In this document: positions 37,301 to 49,300 of the stretch, in pieces
Layout of the letters: each line of letters opens with the position of its first letter
How positions within the stretch are numbered: the stretch's first letter is position 1
DNA from: Heligmosomoides polygyrus polygyrus
Taxonomy: Eukaryota > Nematoda > Chromadorea > Rhabditida > Heligmosomidae
DNA: 64,000 nt
Direction: 5' to 3'
Assembly: GCA_947396885.1 (NCBI GenBank)
Contig: OX377202.1
Span: 60,848,034 to 60,912,033 of the forward strand
Made by a program: the position numbers and the translations under genes
Notes under the pieces: model-generated
What the model was told of the DNA's origin: nothing
Databases searched by the model: none
The model's input: only the letters and a program-made list of their open reading frames with translations

Positions 37301-40300
37301 GACCCTTCCAAGGAAGTTGAAAATAACAGCTTAAAATTGTAGTAACAGCTGCAATAGTCACTAGGACTACAATTTCGTATCAAACTCCCTCTATCCTTCC
37401 GCAGGTCAGAGCCACGAATCGGTTTTCACATGATGATGTCCAACATTGTGCTCTCTATCCAAACCTGCAGCTCTACCGACTCCCTTCTCGACATGCTACT
37501 AATGGTAAGGCCAAATTCGTGAACTAAGGGCCTCTACGGGCCGAAATACCCTATGCTATTGGCCCAGCTATCGTTGAAACAAGAGAGTGCACAGTAATTA
37601 AATAAAGGAAAAAATGTCCGCACTAATGAAAAATCAATTGGCCTGCGGCAGGGCGCGATCGCTGCCCGAGCTCGGTTCAAAAACAGGAAGATTACACGGA
37701 TCGCTGCTAGCTGAAAGCTTAGGTGCGTACAGCGAAATGTCGTCCCTCTGAATTGCTGAATTTCTTGAGGGGTTGTTGAAGCGACGTCTATCGGTGTACG
37801 AGACAGCTAACGAAGGCATTGAAGATAAATATACTCTTCAGCAGACCTAACAGGACATTCGAATGTGTTTATTTCCCGGCAGTGAGGGAGGTGGTGGAAT
37901 CTGTCCTCACAGGCTCACAGAATAAGTGGATCCGGCACTCTCTTGGCACTATGAATAGCGCCGCCCTGATATGCGTGGACGGCGCAGATATTTCATAGCA
38001 CGAGCCTCGTCGTCGCGAGGCGATGGTCGATGTCAGGGAAAAGGTGAGATCGGGCTGCACAGAAATGCACGAATGTCGTTCTCTACGGAAACTGGAGGCA
38101 TAGACCCGGTAATGATTGGAGTGGTCCGGGTGACTCCATTGCTGGCAGTGAAAACACCGCATTACTTGGACACCGGCACGAAAATGCAACCAGAAAGCAG
38201 ACGACGGCTCGGAAAACAACCCGGGCGCGGAGTGCGTGCGCCGCAGCGCTGGCCGTCCGGCCGACATAGAACTGAGCTGAGCGCACGGAGCAATTTGGCA
38301 GCGATCGACTAAATGAGCGAGGCGCGGAAAGGGAGGGCGAGCACGAGGAGCTGAACCTACTCCTCCATTTCTGCGAGCCTTCGAACTGCAGAGGGGATCG
38401 AGCTGTCCCAATCGATGCCCGGCACTCTGCAGCAGAGTCGCCAATCAATGAAGTCAATTAATTGCAGTGCGACATTGAAGCGGAAGTTCTGTACAGTGCA
38501 AGAGGCAGGAGTCCATTCTGAGGACAAACAGGATTACGTACCGTGATCACGAGCTCGTTACTGAGAACTCGTCCTTTCAGCATGGCGCACTGGACACTGT
38601 AGATGCGCTTACTGTAGGTGTCAGGTCTCGTATTGAAGTAGTGGATCTTCGAGAGCACTTCACGGTAGCCCTTCACGCTCTCCTCGCCGCGAAGCAGAAT
38701 TCCCTGAAATGCGTATTTTAAGCAAAGGCAGCTATGTGACTGTTAGTTCCCGTCCCAAGAGAATTCTAGTAGCTTCCAGTGAATCAATCGCGAATGTCGA
38801 AAATAGTGAAGCAGCCAAATGCTTTGTAATGACACGAGAAGTTTGAGCTGCTGAAATCAGCATAGCTCTCCTCGATCGTCACTCAAGAATGCGCCTAGAC
38901 CGGAGACGTCCAACTACTTAGTGAGCTCTGTAGGGACTTGAACTCTGCGCTGATCATGGCAGAGCAGCAAGAGCGTAGAGCACCTTGTTTGATTAGTTTT
39001 ATTAGAGCAATTAGAGGGATGAGCAGTGGGCGGTGCTGTTCAATCCGATCTGCCAACTGCCGTGCGCTCCTCTACATTAAATGAGGGCGGATTTGTTTTC
39101 ATTGAATGATGTAGGTGACGTGAGGTGCCTAGATATCCAACATGCCAATTCGGCTCTAAGAGCAGCCTAAAGAAAGCAGCTCATCCCAATAGTCGTGTCG
39201 GGAATAGGCGCCTGACCTCTCAGGAACGCTGAGACGCTGTTTTCTCGTTGGTGATGAAAAAATTGACATGACAGCCAAATTCGCATTGAAAGTGCCGCGT
39301 CGTCGTCTAGCAGAAGCAGCGCCTTACATAGGAGTTAGAAATACCATTTCCACGTCAAACTGGACTTTTTTCAAACCAAATTGGGCACTTTCCTTTCAGG
39401 TAAGCGGTCTGAAACACCTAAGCGGTGCTGAGCATACTATCACGGTTTCCAACAGGAAGATGCATGCAGAGAGGGGTGGGTTCCAAAGTTTGGGAATGTG
39501 AAGGCAACAAATGGGTGTGTTTTGACTAATTTAGAGCATCGTCCACACATCTGCAGACATACGGCATATCGCGGCAGAAACTAGACGGGAGCGAAGGAAA
39601 ATTAGATACGTTACTCGGTTTTCTTGATAACTTTGAGAATTATACGTAGCACGGTCTGCCAGTAAGCTTCACCTTGATCACATTTTCAAGGCGGAGTTCC
39701 ATTCCACCCGTTTCGCGCCAAAAGGGGATCAAAAACGTCTACGTTCCGAAGGTTTCGTAAGGCGGCGACCTGACTCAAGTAAACCAAGCGATTGGGGTGG
39801 GCGCGATTGGGGGTGCACATTTAACGGTTAACGATTTAATGATATTGGTCTGACCCCTCGTAAGATTTTAACGACAAATTTTTGCGTTAAAATCGGTAAA
39901 TTCGGTAATTTCGTTAAATAGAATTTGCGTTAGCTGCGGTTGGTTTGGTTGTATTTTCCTATGTAATAATCCAGACCTTTTTGTTTATTGATTTTTACGA
40001 CTCCATCTACATAGCAGTTGTATGACGTTTTGCCTCCATTTTCATAACAATGAGATCATCCCATCTACCATCATCCCAACACTGCTAAACGAGAGAAATC
40101 AATAGGGTTCTAAAACTCGACGGTAACAATAAGACTTCTAAAATAACAATTTTTTACTAAGCCAAGTTCGTTTAGCTTGTGGAAAGTTGTCCAACTTCTG
40201 GAAAAATCCAGGGCGCAAAAGCGTTGAGCGGTGCTACACCATAGTGCGGCTCAATGTTTTTGAGCATTCCAGCATTTTTGACCTGACAAAACTCTACAGA

Positions 40301-43300
40301 ACGTGTGTCCGCTAAGCAAACTGTTACAGCCCAACATTTCTCTACATACAGTGCCTTACCGTTTTGGAAAGCTACATATTGCTGGAATGAAGAATTCCGA
40401 TGAAGGCACTGACCACAGCGAATTCTTTAGTACAGTTCGTCTTTTGGAAGATATTTACAAAGTCCTTAGATACATATGTATGTTTGACATAATGGTCACT
40501 ATTGTCCCACAAGGTCATGCTCTCACTGCTGACGACAACAGATAATAAAATAAACAGTTAACAGTTGGACCGTTAGCCAAATTTTTAGCGTAGATTTCAA
40601 TTGTTAAGCTCTTTCTCCTATGTCATCCAAAGAAAATTTCTTGTCTTCACTCTTTCACAACCTTTCAGAAATTAATTACTCTGATTTTCTTCTTGAAGCT
40701 CATGGTACCATACGTATAGATCATTTGCTTCAGGTTCGAATTTGATTAGGGTTTCTCAATTTATGCCTATTTTTGTAGAGCCCATTTTGGGTTCATGAAG
40801 ATATCATAGTAAATTCGCAAATTAGACGAAAAAATTCATAGATATGAAGGAAATGTCCTGTTAAAGATAGATCTGCTCCCTTAAAGATGTGCCTTTGTCG
40901 TCTCACTTTAAAAAAATTTGATGTAGTAGATTGCATATAAAGTACCAGTTTTTGAACTAACCTCCTATAGCTGACGAAGAGTGGCTTATCCTCTTTTTTT
41001 TTGCTTTCACATACATATGCTCTCTGTTTCACGTGCATACTGACTGTGCTTCTCCCAAAGAAAACTTCGAAAAGAGCCCTCGAAGAAGACGAAAGGGTTG
41101 AGTAAGGTCGTTGACATGCACGGCACGAAAGACAATAGAAGTACCAGCAGCCACGCTCTATCGCTTAGGCGGCTCAACATTGCCTCAACGTAGCCCTGCG
41201 ATCATCGTCTAATGCTGCACGAAGAACAACCCGCCCCACTTCTTGGAAAACTACCGGGAAGATGGAAAGAGTCTTTCTCTTGTCGCTTTTCGCGTTATTT
41301 GCACCTCTCAGCATTCTCTTCGCATTTTCTGTTTTTCAAACCCACTTATGAAACAAATGTCAAAAACACTGTGAACAATGTGAATGACTGGTAAGTATGA
41401 AGAACTGACATGTAGTAATTAGACGCGAGAAACGGCTCAGAAGGTCGGAAAAGGCGAAACTACGGCAGAGAAAAGCAGGAGCGCACGCAAATAGATTGGT
41501 TAAGGGGCAAAAAATGCAAACAATTCCCGAAATACCAGGAAGACATTGATTGCCTATACCCACTGATTCAAGTAGGTAGAGGGTTTCCTCGGTATCACAA
41601 CGATACTGCGAAAACTAATCCCGAAAAATCGTTCAAATGCATTTGCCTGGAGAAAATGTAAAATTTCAAAAATGGTGCGTAAAATGTCGTGCCTTTTCGT
41701 CGTTAAGTTTCGTTGAAAATTTTTAGCGAAAAACGCCGGGAAATCCGACAAATCGGTAGACCGTTAATCGTTAAACGCACTCCCCTGATCCCCGACAGGC
41801 GCCGCTTATCCGAAAATACTTTTATCCGCCACCTGGAACGGAGAGAATGTTTTCTGCCGCTGGACGTATTCCAAACGACTTACGAAAAACGCCATCAACA
41901 AGATTTTTTGGAAAGCTACTTTGTCTGGACTTTAGCGAATTAGTAATAGGCTTTGATCGTATTTTTAATAGTTCCTTCGGCGCAGATGGGGTTGGAGGGG
42001 TCATCCTGTGGGACAGGCCCATACAGCGTCTTGGGTTATACGAAGTTAAAATTTTTATGCAGCACCGCTACACCAATGACGAGCTGATCTAGGTAACTTC
42101 TGATGTAACCAACATTCATGTGCCTTCTTGCCAAGCCGAACATCCACTTAGTATAAGGTGACTCTCGGTACTTAGCGGGCTGCTGTCCGCATCGAGATTG
42201 TACATGCTCGCAGAACAGTTACACAAAACGCTTTCGAGAAGAGTCTGCCTGATCTAATTTTAACCCTAATTGGTTGCTGAAAGCCGGCTTGTTTTGCTGT
42301 CCACTCTTCGTTGATGGCGAATTGTTTATGTTATATTGCAGCATTTTGCATTGCGTTCGTTGAACTTAGTTGTTTACCTGTCGAAGTAGGAACATGAAAC
42401 GTTTTTCCTGACCCCTTTTTCATATGAAATAATAGTCCGCATCTAATTGTCTTTTCTAACGAAAATTTGACGACTTACCGGAAATTTAACGAAGATTTTC
42501 CGTTGAAGAATTCGTGTAGAGATTCAACACCCAGAACTTTATGTGCACTCTTGGGCGGGATGATGGGCCAAACTCACACTCCTCCCCAACTTCGGGTATG
42601 TATTTTTGTAGGTCTTTCACCCTTCAATGCGCATTGTAGATAAAACGCATCCAGACTAGCTTCGTCAAGTCGCAAACACAACTGACCTTGGCTGTGTATA
42701 AGCAGCACAGCGAGTATGTGTAGCGAATATTCATGGCGTCGTCTATCGAAGAGTGAAATCTTTCAGCTCGGCTACTGAGGCAAGAGGATTAAGGCCACCG
42801 CACACTTTTGCGGCGAGCGGCGGGCGGCGGACGGCGAAAACGATGAGTGATGCCGATTAGCGGCCGCTGATCGGCATCACTCATCGAAAGGCTGGAGCAC
42901 AGACTGCACGCGCCGCTGGAGCGGCGACGGCATTGACGTTTCACATCATCACCGCCGCTGCCGCTCCGGCGGCGTCGCCTCTGCCACGCGTCCCACGCCG
43001 CTCGCGGGAGAGCACGCGGCCGCGCGTTCGCCGCCGACGGCGAGCTCTGCGTCCCTGCCCTGTGGTTAAGGATAGGCCAGCGGCAACACCTCAGAGGTGT
43101 GCGGGGCCTTTACCCCGTCTTAGTTTCCAGTTATAAGGTTACTAACTAGGGAAGGGTTTCAAACTCCCATGGAACTTCAAGTTGAGACCGGGATCATTAG
43201 GAAGAGGTCGGAATGCTGATTACGAATATGGGTATAAAAATTGCGAAATGAAAGTCCTGAGCGAGTTATGGCCTGCCGAAATCGGGGGCCTCACCCGATT

Positions 43301-46300
43301 TCAGCAGGCCATAACTGGCTGTACGACGCACCGGGTGCGAGAGTGGTGAGTCATCGGGCTCCATAAGCCAGAATTATACTCCCGCGGGAGCATCCGAGGA
43401 CGGGCGGGAATCGCCCCGGGGTCCTTCACCTGGCCAATCGCCGCTCCCCGCCACGCCCGCTGTTCGCGGTGTACCTTCAGTCCGCGGACGTCCCGCGAAT
43501 GCTCCCGCTGAAGTATAACTCCCGCCTATGGCCTTTGTTATACTCCCGCGGGAGCATCCGCGGAAGGGCGGGAATCGCGCCGAGATCCCTCACCTGGCCA
43601 ATCGCCGCGCCCCGCCACGCTCGCCTCCGCCGGGCCTATGGCCTCTGTTATACTCCCGCGGGAGCATCCGCGGAACGTCCGCGGACCAATGGTGCACGGC
43701 AGAGGCGGGCGTGGCGGGCCGCGACGAGTGGCCCGGCGCGGGGTCCCGACGCGATTTCCGCCCAGAAAGCTCCCGCGGGAGTATAACAGGGCCTATGTTA
43801 TACTCCCGCGGGAGCATCCGCGGGACGTCCGCGGCAGGGGTGGGCGGAATTTCTGATTTCTATTTTCTGATTTTCTGGCCATTTTGAACAAATTTTTTCT
43901 GTTTTCTGGGAAAATGGCCGAAAATTGGCCAGAAAACAGAAAATAGAGCAACAAAATTATATAATAGAAATCCAATAAAGAGAATCCAAAAAGTATCATA
44001 GAATCATGAGTTTCATCTCAAAATAATGTTTCTAGGGTATTTTGAATTGCAAACATGTAAGTTTCTAGATCTGCTCGTGTAGGAATTGCGCCATACTACT
44101 GTGTAGGAATTGCGCCATACGCCATACAAAACTATGCCGCTTTGTTTGTTTGAAGCTGCTGAAATGGAGTCCCTTCATAGGACATTTCTCCACTTTCATA
44201 ATTTCGCTTTGTATTCTCTTGAATTTCGGCAATAGTATAGATTATCTACGATTACTTAGAACTTTATGCAAAGGCTAGAAAACTAGTGTTCTGAGTGGTT
44301 TTTCATTATAATATATGTTAACTAACCGTGTGCCGTAGAGTAATTGTGGGTAGGATTATTCTCCACCTCCGGTTATTTAAAATTGTTGTCTGGTCTTTCC
44401 CAATGATCGTAAGGCAGAGCCGTTTTCGGAGCTGCTTTTGTAATTCTTGTTCAGCTTTTAGCTGTCAAACATTAGGAGGAGACTGAAAAGTTTTAGTTAC
44501 CCTTGACTTCACTGGTGTAGTGATAGAATAGTGATACATAAAATTTTTAATTTATCTATTCGAACGGGCACCAGCAACGTCTCCATTCGTCCTTGCCGCT
44601 TAGATCCTCCTCGCCGAACGGACACGAAGAGCGTCACATCGTTCGTTCAGGGCTTCCACGAAGAAGTCCGACCAGTGCGTTGGTGGGCATCCTGGTATTC
44701 TCTTGACATCCCGCGGAATCCAGTCAGTGACAGCTCTCGTTCAGCGGGTATCCGTCTGCATTACGTGGCCGGCCCACCTAATTTTCGACGACTTAGCCCA
44801 TGCGACAGCGTCCCTGATCTTCGAACGTCGACGAAGTCGTTTTGCTCCAAGCATCGCCCTTTCGATTCCACGCTGCGCGTAGCTGATCACGTGTTCATCC
44901 CGCTTCCGTATAGCGCAGGTCTGAGACGTATGTTAGGGCAGGAAGAGCAGTGGAGTCGAATAGGCTAGCATGGAGTCGGACGTTCTTCGTCTTCTTCTTT
45001 CACGCTCTTGAAAAGCTCCCAAAACCGCTCGTTTCCTCGTTCCCAGCTCTGGTGCTAAGTCGTTAGCCATGTTGACTTCGCGACCCAGATACACGTAGCT
45101 GGACACTCGGAGATGTTCGTTCCGTTGAGCGAGAATGCGGAATCATATACTCTTCCGTTCCTCATGAACGTCGTCTTCGTAAGATCCAGCTGCAGTCCAA
45201 CGTTCCCACATACACGATCGAAGCCGGCTAGCGTTCGTTCCGCCTGGCTCATGCTTGGTGTTATGAGCACGATCTCATCAGCAAACCTAAGATGGTTAGT
45301 TGCCGGCCGTTGACTTTCACTCCATGTCTTCCCATTCTAGTTCGCGCATGACGTTTTCGAGGGTGGTGTTGAAGAGCTTTGGTTATATGGTATCTCCCTG
45401 ATGAACCCCTCTCTTCACGTCGATGATGACGTCGTTGTAGAATGGAGAGATCTTGGTCGTGAATCCACTGTGACTACTGAGTAGGAACACCCTGAGTGAG
45501 CAGGGCGTCGATGACCGCTTCAGTTTCGACGGAGTCGAATGCCTTCTTCAGGTCGATAAACGTAAGACCCAGTGGCAGCTTGTCTCTCGCGAGAATTCGA
45601 TGACCTTCGTAATGATGTGAATGTGGTCGATCGTGCTGAATCCTCTCCGAAATCCTGCTTGCTCGCATGGCTGTCCTTCGTCCAGCGTTCTGCTAATCCT
45701 ATTCAGGATCACTCGAGTGAACAGCTTGTAGACTAAGGACAGCAGGCAGATCGGGCGATAGTTGCCAATGTCGTGCATGTCTCCCTCCCCAGCAAATCGA
45801 GATGTAATGATATGAACGCATGATGAATAATCTTTACTATAATGGAAAGGGTGTATGTTCTATCCTTATTAGATAGCGTCTACGTATTCAAAGAAACACT
45901 TTCACCCAAAAGTTTTGCGCTGACAGCCTCTTCAGTCACACTCTCGTGTTGTTCTGTGAAATACCAAGCCAGTATCCAAAACATCTTTAGTCCGTGTTTG
46001 GTGCTCTATAAGGCCAGTCTCTTACTAGTGGGACCCCTAATCTAGCGAATCGTCTGTTTTGAGATTACACCTACATTTGGTCAATGAGCCTTAAACCGCT
46101 ATATTTTAATATGAATGCAATAGGAAAAATTCATCATTTATAAGCCACTCTATAAAGTTGCAAGTCTTGCAAGTTCTTGCAAGACTCTTGCAAGTTAAAA
46201 CGCTGGTCCACGACTACATTTCTAGTCGTGCAAGAAGCTACTAGACAAATGGATCTTTGGATTGAATAATCATGTCGTATGATAATTTCAAAATTTTCTG

Positions 46301-49300
46301 TTTTCTGATTTTTCTGTTTTCTGGCATTTTTGGCTTTTCTGTTTTCTGAAGAAAGCGATTTTCTGTTTTCTGGGAAAATTTTCAGAATTTCCGCCCATCC
46401 CTGGTCCGCGGATGGAAGGTGCACCGCGGACGGTCCCTCTTGTCGTCTGTCGGCGGCGATCCGAGGACGGCGGGCGCGGCATCCCGACGCGATTTCCGCC
46501 CATCCGCAGACGCTCCCACGGGAGTATAACAGGGGCTTAAGAAGGGTCTGCCAGCTGCGGCGGTGGCGCAAGGGTAGTGCTCACGCTCGTCAGGTGCGAC
46601 ACCGTTGATTCGGTTCTCGTTGCTTCGTGTCCTTTTGCAAATCATAATTCATCTTCGAAATGACCTTTTGTTCTAAATTATGACACGTGTCTGATTAAGT
46701 AGCCGGGAAAACTACCATACACGTTTGTAAAAATGCTTGAAGGCAAAAAAACTGCTATTGTGACATTTCTATTTACTCTGGCACCCCAAATTCAGCGAGA
46801 GGAATGGACACCATCTTTTCTGGTGAGAAGGACATAGTGAGTGAAGAAGATGTGGTAGATCAAGGAAATTTTCTTCTTCTTGATCACACATTCTTCTCAC
46901 CTTTTTACTTCACACTTTTTTGCTTTGTTCCATGAATGCCAAGGTTGTTAGAAGCATCTCTAGTTATTCAATATATGCTTTGGACTTTATTTGTGCAAAA
47001 TAGTGAATAAAAATGTCACCATTACAATTTTTTGCCTTCAAGCATCTCTACAAACGTGTATGGTAGTTTTCCCGGTTATTTAATCACACACGTGTCATAA
47101 TTCAGAATAAAAGGGCATTTCGAAGATAAATTATGATTTGCAAAATAAACGGCGCAACGGGAACCGAACCAACGACGTCGCATCCGACGAGCGTGAGCAC
47201 TACCTCTGCGCCACTGCGCAGCTGGTGGGCCCTTCTTTCGGAGTCCTGATGACTCACCACTCTCGCGCCCGGTGCTTCTTACAGCCAGCCTGTGGTGAGG
47301 CCCCCGATTTCGGCAGGCCATAACTCGCTCAGGACTTTCATTTTGCAATTTTGGCACCCATATTCGTAATAAGCATTCCGAGCTCTTTTTAATGATCCAG
47401 GTCTCAACTTTAAGTTCCATGGGAAGTCGAAACCCTTCCCCAGTAAGACTAATTCTAGTACCCAGAATCTTGTGCAGATCGTCAGGTTGCTTTCTTCCTG
47501 ATCCGGATACATGTACTGAAGGAAGTGTAGCACTAGCAGTAAGTTTTCATAAACATATGGACGCGCTGGGGACGATCCTAATGAGTTTGTACGACACAGC
47601 TGGCACCTCCTCTGGGTACGTTGCCCTTAATCGCGTGGAGAAATGGTTCATTATGTTCATTGTTTGTCAATTATCAAACTTGAACAGGTCAGTCAGGAAC
47701 AGCTTGGCGCTACATTTTGAAAAAAAATGCAAACCGGTAGACTGACGAAAAGTGCCCATCACGTCCCGTGCAACTTCGACCCTATAGTTTGGTTTACGGT
47801 ACGACTTTTTAAGTGTATGGGCAGGTTAAATAAACGGACTGCATATTGTGGTAATCACATTTGGTCCTTTCCACCAACGTTTTGAGAATTCATGAGAAGG
47901 CTTCCCATTCACACCGAGAGCTAGTAGCTGGTGTTTGCTCTGGCTCTATCACTTGCACTTGCATGCACGCAACGTCTCACTCGGACGGCCTAGGCAGCCC
48001 GCACGAAGTCGCAGTGGGAGTTTCCCGATCTTGCGCGACGATCTTCGGCGATCTTGCAAGGCAATTCGCCGAGCATTTCCGAGCTTCAGTACGGAGTCCC
48101 GTTCCCGTGGGAGACAGACCCCCCGAGGCATCACGTCCCTCTCGTGCGCGCTCCACGTGATGTCATGCTGTGCGTCAATCGCTCAGCACTCCACTCGCCC
48201 ACAAACATCGCGGCCCTTCCCCCGGCTTCGATCGGATGAGATTGGTGCAGCTCGCCGTCGTGGTCGTCGTCGTCACTGCCGCCAAATATGGAAAGCGTCC
48301 AAGCCTTTGCCGGCTGCTCAAGAGTCATTTTTCCGGCCGGACAGGGAATTGTGGTCGGAGGAGGCGTAGCGGTGATGCTGCTCAAAAACGCGCCCTCTCC
48401 CCTGAATTCCCTTGACACTGACAAAGCGAATGTAGAGAAATTGGAGGAAATCGCCACGATTTCTCCACTAAAGCAGCCTTGGATTGCATGAAGGTAAAGC
48501 GCCTCCAAGACGTTTATCTCGAGCGGTGAGGTAGTTAAACACAGCTCGTGAGAGGCTAAAAGGTGAACATAACAGGGAAGATGGTCGCAGAGCAGCCTGA
48601 ACTTCATACCTTCTGGTCGGCCAAAACCTGTTGTGACACCTACAACGAAAAGGGGAAACAGTTAGTATAGGATGTGCTCCACTCCATCCTGCGAAGTTTG
48701 TCCGGAAGGTAAGGAGGGAGACTGCCTGACGTCAGGAGAGGTATACCTCATGTCATGTAGAATGTGCGGGCAGGAATACATAGGGGAAACGGGCAGACTG
48801 TTGCGTATTAGGGTCAAGGAGCATATGAGCGGCCTCAAAGGACCCAATGTGTCAACTCCTTGGGAGAGCACAGGGTCCGATGCCACTGTGGCACCATGTT
48901 CCAAGTGCCCGTCTCCATCGTAGCGGGAGAAAGCGACATCTCAGCACACAGGACAGTTAAGGCGCTTTGGATAACGGCCAGGAACCCACGGGTCAGTACA
49001 AGGACGAGTGCATAGCAATAACCCGAGAATTGGCACCCTTTGTCGAGCTCTGTGGGTTTTGATGAATTTGGTCTGTCCTCCAGGATACTGAAGTCATCCG
49101 GGACTAAACTGACTCATCCACGTCTATCTCCACCTACGGGTGACTGGTGGTGCTCGTCGGCACCCACCTGAAAGCCATACGATGCATCTGAGACATCTAG
49201 CTGCCTTGAGAGTGCTATTCTGTATGATGAAATGGCGTTTGGAGGAGAGGTTTCACTAATGTCCTCGACTTTTCCAGGCTCCGAAGAAGGCGAAGACGCG

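Larger units (their letters stand above)
43147..47443. mobile_element. Foldback element FB3, heavily invaded
   Basis: 43147-43368 is the inverted copy of 47237-47443 (shared GGGAAGGGTTTC, GAGCGAGTTATGGCCTGCCG). The match continues inward: 46538-46775 pairs with 47025-47236. The left arm is therefore one sequence interrupted between 43369 and 46537 by MITEs and the second hAT-like composite. Loop about 46776-47024. Both inner arms carry a tRNA-like segment. Exact outer ends are not fixed. Confidence 0.75.

Noticed and set aside
37869..38444. 191-residue open frame on the minus strand
   Set aside because: It overlaps a second long frame on the same strand and one on the plus strand in GC-rich DNA; it has no domain and no splice context joining it to casy-1 exon K.
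41212..41394. 60-residue plus-strand frame near a GTAAGT
   Set aside because: Short and without domain or upstream splice support, inside a probable mobile element.
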